NCBI RefSeq assembly: GCF_903946935.1
Contig: NZ_CAJAXH010000090.1
Coordinates: 1 to 32,176 of the forward strand
DNA length: 32,176 bases
Origin: an uncultured Thiodictyon sp.
GTDB taxonomy: Bacteria > Pseudomonadota > Gammaproteobacteria > Chromatiales > Chromatiaceae
Direction of reading: 5' to 3'
In this document: positions 1-7,184 of the stretch, in pieces
Numbering within the stretch: the stretch's first letter is position 1
Layout of the letters: each line of letters begins with the position of its first letter
Notes under the pieces: model-generated
Seen by the model: only the letters and a program-made list of their open reading frames with translations
The model's database searches: none
Told to the model about the DNA's origin: nothing
Made by a program: the position numbers and the translations under genes

Positions 1-1
1 C

Positions 2-123
2 CTAGCAGCCTGTCGGACTTGATGGCGTAACCGATTGATTAAACAGGAAAACGACTTTTTGGCGCAAAAGAGGAAACTCTTTGCATTCAATCGGTTGCAT
101 CACTAAGTCCGACAGCCTGCTAG
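2..123 (-). mobile_element. MITE copy 1 (114-bp element between CTAG repeats)
   Basis: Non-autonomous element with no coding capacity. CTAG lies at 2-5 and 120-123, with 114 bp between. The element ends are 15-bp inverted repeats differing at one position (CAGCCTGTCGGACTT and CAGGCTGTCGGACTT). Further inside, a second inverted pair (AACCGATTGA/TCAATCGGTT) makes most of the element one long imperfect palindrome. By eye it is the exact reverse complement of the copies at 2068 and 7040. It lies at the 5' edge of a broken FGE-sulfatase gene, whose reading resumes at the right-hand CTAG. No transposase is present, so any movement would need one supplied in trans. Confidence 0.9.
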
Positions 124-2755
124 TCTGCCTGTTTACCGACGGACTCGGGCTCGCCCGCGCCCTGGACTCAGGCCCCGGCGGCGATGCGGACCAGCGCCGC
201 GCCCTGCGCGAACTGCGCACCTGGCCGCGCCTGTGCCTGGTCGACTTCGCCGCCCCGCAACTCGACCTGCCGACCCTGGCCGAACGCTTGAAGGTCACCC
301 CGGTCGCCCCCGACGCACTCCCCGCCTGGCTCGCCGAGCGCCCGCAGCGCCCGCCACCGGACCCTGCACCGCCGCCCACCCTGCTCGCGCTGCGCCCTGC
401 CCCGGCTGCCGATCACCGGCCCCCAGGCGCGGGCCCTCTACCGGGCCCTGGCCGAACCCCTGGGGCTACCCCACGCCTGGGTCCTGCCCGCGATCGGCGC
501 GGGCCAGCCCGGCACGGACGGCCCGCGCTTCACCGACGGCGAGCGCCAGGCCCTGCTCAAAGACCTGGCCCGCTGGGTCTGGGAGGACGGCTGGCAGCAC
601 CCCGCCGACCGCCAATCCGACGCCTGCCGCTGCCTGGCCACCGGCCTCAAGTACTGGCGTGAGCGCCTGGATGACGGCGCGAAACATCTGCGTGAACTCG
701 CCGCCCAAGACCCCGAGGCCCTGCCCTGGCAGGACGGCCCCGGCGACCAGGCCAAGACCATGGAGGGCCTGCTGCTCGACCTCTGGTGGGGGGACGCAGA
801 AACCGCCGCGGCCGTACGCGAGCTCTACCGCCTCTACCAGCAGGAGGCCCTCAAGCCGCTGATCCGCGAGCGGCTGCGCGACCTCAGCGCCCATGGCTTC
901 CCGGACGACGGGGGCATCTGCCTGCCCTGGAGCTGGCAGGACCTCCCGGAGGCCACCGACGCCGGCGGCACCCCGGAGCCCCACGACACCGCCCGGCGCC
1001 GGCTGCAACTCATGGGCTTCGCCCGCCATGAACCCGGCAGGCGCCGGGCGCTGCGCGGCGAGACCCTGATCGCGCTCGGCGCCGCCGCCGGGCTCGCCCT
1101 GGCCGGGCTGCTCGGGGTGGCGCAGCGGCTCGGCGCCGGGGCCGACGGCGGCCGGACCCACGACGCCGCGGTCTACGAGGGCGCACTGTTCCGCGGTCTG
1201 GTCATGGAGGGCCAGCAGGGCGCGCGCCACTATGCCGCCTCCCGCAAGCTCACCGCGACCACCGCCGCGACCGGGACCGCCCCGCCCCTGCACTGGTGCT
1301 GGAGCGGGCTCGCGGCGGACCAGGCGGCACCCGCCTGCCGGACGCTGTCTGGGAACCCCGCGGACCCCCACCGGGTCAATCCGCAGCCGTTGGGCCAGGG
1401 CGCACTGCTGCGGGCCGGCACCTTGGCCGAGCCCATCCGCGCCTGCGCCCCGGGCTGGCCGGCGCTCTCCGTCGCGGTCATCGCGGGCGAGCGCTGGGAC
1501 TGGCCGACGGATGAAAAGAACAACGAAGCCGCTCGTCGGCTCGCCATCCGCCTGCTCGACCGTGGCACCGCGGACCTGGTGTTCATCGGCCCCGACTGGG
1601 CCGAGCAGGCGCGCCGGCTCGCCGCGGATTGGGCCTTCGCCGCGGACAGCCAGTGGCTCTTTTTCTCGCCGTGGAGCGCGGGCGTCCCGCCCGCGAAGGA
1701 CAGCAAGCCCCAGGTCCCAACCCTCGGCACCCACCGCGCCCTGCTGACCGGCGACCTGGAGGCCATGGCCCGCGCCCTGGACTTCCCCGGCGCCCGCCCC
1801 GCGACCGCGGCCCTGGGGCGCGCCGCCCGGGTCAGCACCCTGGCCGGCAACCCACGACTCTGGGGCGGACCCGAGGTGGAGACCGGCCCCCAGGGCATCC
1901 CCTTTGTCCACATCTGCCCCGGCACCTTCACCATGGGCTCACCGGCCGCCGGGCCGGACACGCCCGATCACCTCAAGCCCTACGACGACGAGCAACCCGC
2001 CCATCCGGTGATCCTGGACGGCTTCTGGATCGCCCGCACCGAGACCACCCAGGCCCAGTATGCCGCCCTAGCAGGCTGTCGGACTTAGTGATGCAACCGA
2101 TTGAATGCAAAGAGTTTCCTCTTTTGCGCCAAAAAGTCGTTTTCCTGTTTAATCAATCGGTTACGCCATCAAGTCCGACAGGCTGCTAGGCGGCGCGCCC
2201 GCCGCCACGACCGCGAATCAACCGGTCGCCAACATGGACTGGACCCGGGCCAGCGACGCCTGCAAGCACCTCGGCGCGGACGCTGGCTTGCCCACCGAGG
2301 CCCAATGGGAATACGCCGCGCGCGGCGGCAGCCAGGACGCCTATCCCTTCCCGTCCGACTTGGCCGAACTGTGCGGCTATGCCAACGGGGCCGGCAATGA
2401 GCGCCCAGAGTGGGCTATCAGGAACAAGGAGTGTTCCGACCCCTTCAAAGATGCTGCCCCGGTCGGCCGCTTCCCGCCCAACTCGCTCGGTCTCTACGAC
2501 ATGCACGGCAACCTCTGGGAGTGGGTACTCGATGCCGGAGGCAACGGAGCGTACGCCGATCGCGGACCCGATCCAACGGCCGAACCGCTGTCCACTGGCC
2601 CCGAATGGAAGACGCGGGTGCTCCGCGGCGGGTCCTTTGGCGACACACCCCTGCGCCTGCGATCTGCCATACGAAACTGGCGCATGCAACAGCTTCAGTA
2701 CCCGATCATCGGATTTCGATGTGTGCGTGGTGCCGGTCGCCAGCCGAATCCTTGA
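120..2755 (+). pseudogene. FGE-sulfatase-domain membrane protein, disrupted
   Basis: This is the remnant of a large protein ending in a formylglycine-generating-enzyme-type (SUMF1/C-lectin fold) domain. The 5' end is cut by MITE copy 1 and the window edge. Coding runs in one frame from 120 (LVCLFTDGLGLAR) to about 330-400, then continues in the next frame (RQALLKDLARWVWEDGWQH, about 550-607). The first frame cannot be swapped earlier, because the second has a stop at 289-291. A hydrophobic segment at about 1063-1130 (TLIALGAAAGLALAGLLG) is a probable membrane anchor. The FGE domain starts near 1890 (GTFTMGS) and is interrupted at 2068 by MITE copy 2. Without one CTAG and the element, the frame reads on through NQPVANMDW, PTEAQWEYAARGG, GNLWEWV and GFRCVRG to a TGA at 2753. 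FGE-like proteins of this kind often have no known substrate. A sequencing error could explain the frameshift but not the insertion. Confidence 0.85.
2068..2189 (+). mobile_element. MITE copy 2, inserted in the FGE-sulfatase gene
   Basis: CTAG at 2068-2071 and 2186-2189 flanks the 114-bp element 2072-2185. It introduces a stop shortly after the FGE residues QAQYAAL. The frame upstream (codons starting at 2068) and the frame downstream (AAT at 2216) differ by 118 bases, which is the element plus one CTAG. Deleting exactly that amount joins them as YAAL-GGAPAATTANQPVAN. This makes CTAG a 4-bp target duplication rather than part of the element. Confidence 0.93.
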
Positions 2756-2769
2756 CCCGCGCTCCTCTG

Positions 2770-2824
2770 GTGACGCCGCTCCAGCGGTGTCACCCCTGTG
2801 TCAGGCGCTGTGCGCCGCGAGCAC
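2770..2824. repeat. Dispersed hairpin repeat, copy 1
   Basis: The arms GTGACGCCGCT (2770-2780) and AGCGGTGTCAC (2783-2793) pair around a 2-nt loop, with one G-T pair. The tail GGCGCTGTGCGCCG follows. A second copy with the same stem and tail lies at 31842-31894. It could act as a bidirectional transcription barrier between the FGE pseudogene and the next gene, but there is no T-run. Confidence 0.6.
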
Positions 2825-2971
2825 CGACGGCCGGAACCGAGCGGCGGCGGGATGCCCCCCCCAACACTGGGACATTCAACGCCGTTAACGCTGGTCTCAG
2901 CGACCATCTGCCTGTCGCCCGAGAGCACTGCCCGGTTGTCCCCCTCACCGATCCGCCCTAAACTCCCCCTC

Positions 2972-3877
2972 ATGCGCCACGCCATCGACCCCAAGATCGA
3001 CTGTGTCTTCAAGGCCCTGCTGGGGTCTGAGGAAAACCGCAACCTGCTGATCCACTTTCTTAACGCCATCCTCGGCGCCGATCTGGTCCGCCCGGTCACG
3101 CAGGTGCAGATCCTCAACCCCTACAACGAACGCGAGTTTCTGACCGACAAACTCAGCATCGTCGACATCAAGGCCCGCGACGACCAGGCCCGGCGCTATC
3201 AGATCGAGATCCAGTTGTTGACCCATGCGGACCTGCTCCCCCGCATCCTGTACACCTGGAACGACCTCTACAACCATCAGCTGGAGAGCGGCCAGGATTA
3301 CGGCACACTCAAACCCGCCTACGCCATCTGGATTTTGGGCGAAAATCTACTGGTGGGGGACCCGTACTATACGCACCGCTACCGGTTGCGCGACGAGCGC
3401 GGCCAGTGCCTACTGAACCACGGCGGGATCTACCTCCTGGAGCCGAGCAAGTTCGCCACCGAGCAGGTTGCGACCGAAGAGCAACGCTGGCTCAAGTTCT
3501 TCAAAGAGGGCGAGCACCTGGATGCCGACCAGCTCCCCAGGTGGATGCAGACCGCAGAAATGAGGCAAGCCATGAATACCCTGAAAGCCTTCTCCGACAA
3601 AGAGCGCGCCTACGACACCTATCAGGCGCGGCAGGATTTTTTGCGGCAACAGCGCTCCATTCAACGCGAGCAGCGCTCGCTCCAGCAGGCGCTCGAGGCG
3701 GAGCGCGCCGCGCGGGAAGCGGAGCGGCAGGCCAAAGAGGCCGAACGGCAGGCCAAAGAAGCCGCATTGCAGGAAAAGGAGGCCGCGTTGCAGGCGAAAG
3801 AAGTCGAGTACCAAGCCAAAGAGGCCGCCCTCGCTGAGGTCGAACGCCTGAGTGCGTTGCTCAAAGCCAAGGAATAA
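2972..3877 (+). CDS. Rpn family PD-(D/E)XK nuclease / putative transposase
   Basis: A 301-residue protein of the Rpn (recombination-promoting nuclease, PDDEXK_2) family. The ATG at 2972 begins MRHAIDPKIDCVFKALLG, the usual start of the family; the open frame continues upstream, but that part has no family similarity. The nuclease core is at about residues 15-150. DKLSIVDIKARDD supplies the Asp, and QIEIQ gives an E-x-Q in place of the usual E-x-K. Residues 200-301 are a charged coiled coil with five consecutive 7-residue repeats (AERQAKE-type). E. coli RpnA raises RecA-independent recombination and cleaves DNA; the role of this paralog is not known. It has no operon partner, sits between two decayed FGE genes, and is convergent with the second one. 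Confidence 0.85.
   Translation: MRHAIDPKIDCVFKALLGSEENRNLLIHFLNAILGADLVRPVTQVQILNPYNEREFLTDKLSIVDIKARDDQARRYQIEIQLLTHADLLPRILYTWNDLYNHQLESGQDYGTLKPAYAIWILGENLLVGDPYYTHRYRLRDERGQCLLNHGGIYLLEPSKFATEQVATEEQRWLKFFKEGEHLDADQLPRWMQTAEMRQAMNTLKAFSDKERAYDTYQARQDFLRQQRSIQREQRSLQQALEAERAAREAERQAKEAERQAKEAALQEKEAALQAKEVEYQAKEAALAEVERLSALLKAKE
3719..3823 (+). repeat. Five tandem 21-bp repeats in the Rpn coiled coil
   Basis: Five in-frame 21-bp units encode AERQAKE, AERQAKE, AALQEKE, AALQAKE and VEYQAKE. The first two units are nearly identical in DNA, as expected for slippage-driven expansion of a coiled coil. Confidence 0.8.
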
Positions 3878-3931
3878 GGGGTTGGCATAAATGCCCGGGC
3901 TCAATTGACCCTGAGCGCTTTCCCGCGACAA

Positions 3932-4954
3932 TCAAGCCACAGGCGGGCGACCGGCACCACGCACACAGCGGAACCCAATGGCCTCGTGCGGGTAGTCGGG
4001 CGTGAACCTGCCCCGGACCGCGGAGCGCAGGATCCGGGGCTCGTCGATGAACGAACCGCCGCGCACCACCCGCCTCCCATCGCGGACCGCCCCCCGCGGA
4101 TCGTCCACTGCCTGCGGGTCATAGGGGCCATACCCATCCCAACACCACTCCCAGCAATTGCCGGCGAGGTCATAGAGGCCCCAGGGGTTGGGGTCTTTGG
4201 TGGCGACTGGATGGGGCTGGCCACCGGAGTTGCCGGAAAACCAGGCATAGCGCCCGGCCTGGCCCTGGTCCGCACCCCAGAACCAGGGGGTCTCGGTGCC
4301 GGCGCGGCAGGCGTATTCCCACTCCGCCTCGGTCGGCAGTCGGTAGCCGTCGGCCGCCCAGTCGCAGTCCCAGCCGGAGGCGGTCCGGCGATAGCAGGAC
4401 GGGCGCCCGCTGGACAGAGACAGGGCGTTGCAGAAACGCACCGCGTCTTCCCAGGTGACGTGGGTGGCGGGCAGGGTGTCGTCAATGCTGTCATACCTCC
4501 ATTCCTTTGGGCGGTGCTTCGTCAGGGAGTAGTAGAAGTCGCGCGTCACCGGGGTCGTCGCCATGGCGAAGGGGCTTAGGCGCACCTCCCGGCTGGGGGA
4601 CTCATAGTCATAAAGTTACGGGTCCAGGGCCTTGTCCGAACCCATCCGGAAGCTGCCGCCGGGCAGTTCCACCATGGCGATTAGGGGGTCCGGTGCCTTG
4701 AGCCGCGCCGGGGTCGGCAGGTCAACCTCCCCCGCCAACCGCACCCGCCTCCCCTGCCACCGCACGACCGGCGGGAGCAGCAGCAGGACCAGGGCGGTGG
4801 CCGCCGGGCTGCGCAAGGCGAGTGCGCCGAGGGCGAGCGTGGGCAGCAGGCCCACAGCGACCAGCAGGGCCGTCGGCCAGCGGTCCAGCACACTGGGAGA
4901 CAGGCGCGGGACCAGCCGGCGGGCGGCGGCGATTTGGGCGATAAGGCGTGACAT
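3932..4954 (-). pseudogene. FGE-sulfatase-domain membrane protein split by an in-frame TAA
   Basis: The likely ATG at 4954 begins MSRLIAQIAAARRLV. Two hydrophobic segments follow at about residues 30-75 (ALLVAVGLLPTLALGALAL and ALVLLLLPPVV), then the start of an FGE domain, GGSFRMGSDKALDP. The next codon is TAA (plus-strand 4616-4618). Reading in the same frame continues LYDYESPSREVRLSPF and gives the rest of a normal FGE-sulfatase domain: TPVTRDFY, RLPTEAEWEYACRAG, GNCWEWCWDGYG, VVRGGSF and GFRCVRGAG, ending at 3932. One substitution (such as CAA to TAA) would therefore explain the break, and the 217 codons downstream show no further lesion. The downstream part has in-frame start codons and could in principle be made as a soluble FGE domain. 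This gene is paralogous to the broken gene at 120-2755 and faces the Rpn gene. Confidence 0.82.
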
Positions 4955-5022
4955 GGCCCAATGATAGCGCGGCTTCTGGCCGATCCCCAGAGGAGCCGGG
5001 GCGTCCCGCCCCGGCGCGGCTT

Positions 5023-5180
5023 CTGGCTCCAACGCTCCTGCGTTAGGAGCCAGTGCGGGCGCTCTGCGTCCAGCGCCAGGACCGGACGCGGAGCGCCCGC
5101 GCGGCATTCCCACGCGGGAGCGTGGGAACGAGAAGAGCGCCCGCACGGCATTCCCCTGAGTCCGCGTGGGAGCGAGAAGC
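5023..5180. repeat. Palindromic and 44-bp direct repeats upstream of yqgE
   Basis: The 294-bp gap between the FGE pseudogene and yqgE holds no gene. It contains a stem CTGGCTCC...AGGAGCCAG (5023-5053), a perfect 9-bp stem TTCCCACGC/GCGTGGGAA with a 4-nt loop (5107-5128), and a direct repeat of about 44 bp. The repeat units start GAGCGCCCGC at 5091 and 5135; the second copy has lost the perfect palindrome. This looks like a cluster of REP-type dispersed repeats. Confidence 0.65.
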
Positions 5181-5248
5181 GCGCGGGCGGGACGCCCTCG
5201 CCCCTTTTCCGACTTGCCTCCCCCCCCGCCGAACGGGATACTAGTACC

Positions 5249-5812
5249 ATGGGCTTCAGCACTTCACTTACGAACCACTTCCTGATCGCGATGCCGGGTC
5301 TTGCCGACCCCAACTTCGCGCATACGGTCGCCTATGTCTGCGAACACTCGGACCAGGGGGCCATGGGAATTATCATCAACCGACCGCTGGAGGTGACCCT
5401 GGGCGAACTGCTCGACCAGTTGGACATCCACAGCGGCCTCGCGGCCGTGCGCAAGACACCGATCTATCAGGGCGGGCCGCTGCAGACCGACCGCGGCTTT
5501 GTGCTGCATACCGCCGGCCCGGCCTTCGACTCCACCCTCAACATCAACGATGAGATGAGCGTGACCACCTCGCGCGACATCCTGGAGGCCATCGCCGAGG
5601 GCGAGGGCCCGCTCCAGTGCATGATCGCACTGGGTTATGCCGGTTGGGGCAGCGGGCAACTGGAGCAGGAACTGAGCGCCAACGCCTGGTTGAGCGGCCC
5701 GACCGACGGACACATCATCTTTCGGCTGGAGGCGCCGTCGCGCTGGCTGGCCGCCGCCAAGCTGCTGGGGATCGACATGAACCTGGTGAGCGGCGAGGCC
5801 GGACATGCTTGA
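5249..5812 (+). CDS. yqgE: YqgE/AlgH family protein
   Basis: A 187-residue cytoplasmic protein of the YqgE/AlgH family (DUF179), close to the usual family length. The ATG at 5249 gives the typical start (GFSTSLTNHFLIAMPGL). Conserved family stretches are visible: VAYVCEHSDQGAMGIIINRP near residue 27, the YQGGPLQTDRGFVLHT region near residue 72, and LGYAGWGSGQLEQEL near residue 130. The biochemical role is unknown; the family is nearly always next to ruvX in gammaproteobacteria, as here. The open frame extends far upstream, but only into the repeat cluster. A 219-bp gap with an inverted-repeat element separates it from ruvX, so the usual tight coupling seems to be broken. Confidence 0.93.
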   Translation: MGFSTSLTNHFLIAMPGLADPNFAHTVAYVCEHSDQGAMGIIINRPLEVTLGELLDQLDIHSGLAAVRKTPIYQGGPLQTDRGFVLHTAGPAFDSTLNINDEMSVTTSRDILEAIAEGEGPLQCMIALGYAGWGSGQLEQELSANAWLSGPTDGHIIFRLEAPSRWLAAAKLLGIDMNLVSGEAGHA

Positions 5813-5828
5813 TCCAGTTAAGAATGTC

Positions 5829-6018
5829 GTCCGCAAATGAACGCGAATGAACGCCAATCAGCCGATAGCCAACGGCGACTAACCGTACACTGGAGCCAGG
5901 AGGCACGAACAATGCATCAAGGGATCAACGACTTGAGCAACGGGGCGTCACTGAGGGCGATGCTTGCCCCCGCCCTACACTCTCTTAAATTTGCGTTTAT
6001 TCGCGTTTATTTGCGGAC
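5829..6018. repeat. 190-bp element with 26-bp inverted arms, between yqgE and ruvX
   Basis: The left arm 5829-5854 and right arm 5993-6018 are inverted copies differing at only 2 of 26 positions (GTCCGCAAATGAACGCGAAT... against ...ATTCGCGTTTATTTGCGGAC). The 138-bp centre has no convincing gene. Each arm itself contains a GAACGC-type repeat in tandem. The layout fits a non-autonomous mobile element or a pair of inverted dispersed repeats. The right arm ends 13 bp before the ruvX start codon. Confidence 0.75.
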
Positions 6019-6031
6019 AAATCTTCTTTAG

Positions 6032-6463
6032 ATGCCCACCCTGCTCGGATTCGACTTCGGCCTGCGCAAGATCGGGGTGGCGGTCGGCCAGACCGTCACC
6101 GGCTCCGCCACGGCACTGACGACCCTGCGCAGTCGCGGGGAGCGCCCGGACTGGGCGGGGATCGAGGCCCTGGTGCGCGAATGGCAGCCAGCCGCGGCCG
6201 TCGTCGGGCTGCCATTCAACATGGACGACACGGAGGAGGCCTGGTCCCCCCGCATCCATCGCTTCGCCCGCCAACTCGAGGGGCGCTTTCGGCTGCCGGT
6301 CCATCTGGTCGATGAACGACTGACCTCAATCGAGGCCCGTCGTCAATTGGCCGAACGCCCCGGCGCCAAACACTCGAGAGGCGACAATCACCACGCGGTC
6401 GACGCCCTGGCGGCGGCCCTGATCCTGGAAACCTGGCTCAGTGAGCAACCACGCACCCCTTAA
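6032..6463 (+). CDS. ruvX: Putative pre-16S rRNA nuclease / Holliday junction resolvase YqgF
   Basis: A 143-residue RNase H-fold protein of the RuvX/YqgF family, the usual length. The first acidic residue is in [17 protein letters not shown] (D8). The second acidic motif is [12 protein letters not shown], and the C-terminal Asp is in [13 protein letters not shown]. YqgF takes part in maturation of the 16S rRNA 5' end and, by homology, in branched-DNA processing. It follows yqgE as in most gammaproteobacteria and overlaps pyrR by 23 bp. No good Shine-Dalgarno is visible before the ATG, because the inverted-repeat arm occupies that position. Confidence 0.93.
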   Translation: MPTLLGFDFGLRKIGVAVGQTVTGSATALTTLRSRGERPDWAGIEALVREWQPAAAVVGLPFNMDDTEEAWSPRIHRFARQLEGRFRLPVHLVDERLTSIEARRQLAERPGAKHSRGDNHHAVDALAAALILETWLSEQPRTP

Positions 6464-7022
6464 TCCGCTGCCCGTCGGGCAGACCCTGTGGCTGGACGCC
6501 GACGCCATCGACACGGCCATCGCGGCGATGGCCGCCGAACTGCGCACCCTGATCGCGGAGCGCGCCATCGCCGCCCCACTGATGGTCGGCATCCACACCG
6601 GCGGGGTCTGGGTCGCCGAGCGGCTGCACGCCGCGCTCGGCATCGTTGACCCCCTGGGCCATCTGGATATCTCATTCTACCGGGACGATTTCAGCCGTAT
6701 CGGTCTGCACCCCCAGGTGCGCCCATCGCACCTGCCGGCGGCGGTGGACGGTCGCCATGTCATCCTGGTGGACGACGTGCTCCAGACCGGGCGCACCATC
6801 CGCGCCGCGCTCAATGTGCTGTTCGACTATGGGCGGCCCAAGTCGGTGATCCTCGCCGCCCTGGCCGAGCGCGGCGGGCGCCAATTGCCGATCGAGCCCA
6901 ATGTGGTCGGCCTGCACGCCCGACTGGCACCGGGCGAACAGCTCAAGCTCACCGGACCCGTCCCCCTGGAGTTGGTCCGCGGCCTGGCCCCGGCCGCGCA
7001 CCCGCCGGCCGAGCCGGCCTGA
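6441..7022 (+). CDS. pyrR: Bifunctional pyr operon regulator / uracil phosphoribosyltransferase
   Basis: A 193-residue PRTase-fold protein. The PRPP-binding motif [19 protein letters not shown] is near residue 110. The N-terminal family signature [15 protein letters not shown] and the flexible-loop sequence ISFYRDDF are also present. PyrR converts uracil and PRPP to UMP; in Gram-positive bacteria it also binds pyr mRNA, whereas in gammaproteobacteria such as Pseudomonas the regulatory role is less certain. The start is a GTG at 6441 inside the end of ruvX, a 23-bp overlap that implies translational coupling. The proline- and alanine-rich tail ([10 protein letters not shown]) makes it slightly longer than usual. 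The path to pyrB is interrupted by MITE copy 3. Confidence 0.92.
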   Translation: MSNHAPLNPLPVGQTLWLDADAIDTAIAAMAAELRTLIAERAIAAPLMVGIHTGGVWVAERLHAALGIVDPLGHLDISFYRDDFSRIGLHPQVRPSHLPAAVDGRHVILVDDVLQTGRTIRAALNVLFDYGRPKSVILAALAERGGRQLPIEPNVVGLHARLAPGEQLKLTGPVPLELVRGLAPAAHPPAEPA

Positions 7023-7039
7023 CAGGATATGGCGATCAC

Positions 7040-7161
7040 CTAGCAGGCTGTCGGACTTAGTGATGCAACCGATTGAATGCAAAGAGTTTCCTCTTTTGCG
7101 CCAAAAAGTCGTTTTCCTGTTTAATCAATCGGTTACGCCATCAAGTCCGACAGGCTGCTAG
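7040..7161 (+). mobile_element. MITE copy 3, between pyrR and pyrB
   Basis: CTAG at 7040-7043 and 7158-7161 flanks the same 114-bp element, identical by eye to copy 2 in sequence and orientation. It begins 18 bp after the pyrR stop and ends 23 bp before the pyrB start, so it separates two genes that are normally co-transcribed. A transcript through it could fold into a long imperfect hairpin. Confidence 0.93.
7096..7125 (+). promoter_or_regulatory. Possible outward promoter inside MITE copy 3
   Basis: TTGCGC (7096-7101) and TTTAAT (7120-7125) resemble sigma70 -35 and -10 boxes (4/6 and 5/6 matches) with an 18-bp spacer, pointing towards pyrB. The element is much more A+T-rich than its surroundings, so a chance match is possible. 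Confidence 0.3.
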
Positions 7162-7184
7162 ACTCCACCTATCCCACGGACCCC

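Noticed and set aside
81-662. Open frame starting inside MITE copy 1 and running into the FGE remnant
   Set aside because: The start lies in the mobile element and the second half is out of the true frame; treated as part of the pseudogene.
466-1911. 481-codon open frame on the minus strand in the FGE pseudogene
   Set aside because: Gly/Ala/Arg-rich shadow frame; the plus strand carries the FGE-sulfatase motifs.
2200-4954. A diversity-generating retroelement based on the FGE genes
   Set aside because: No reverse transcriptase, accessory gene or template repeat is present in the window; only a short shared 3' motif remains as a hint.
5837-6031. 64-codon open frame between yqgE and ruvX
   Set aside because: Both ends are the inverted-repeat arms and there is no ribosome binding site or recognisable protein.
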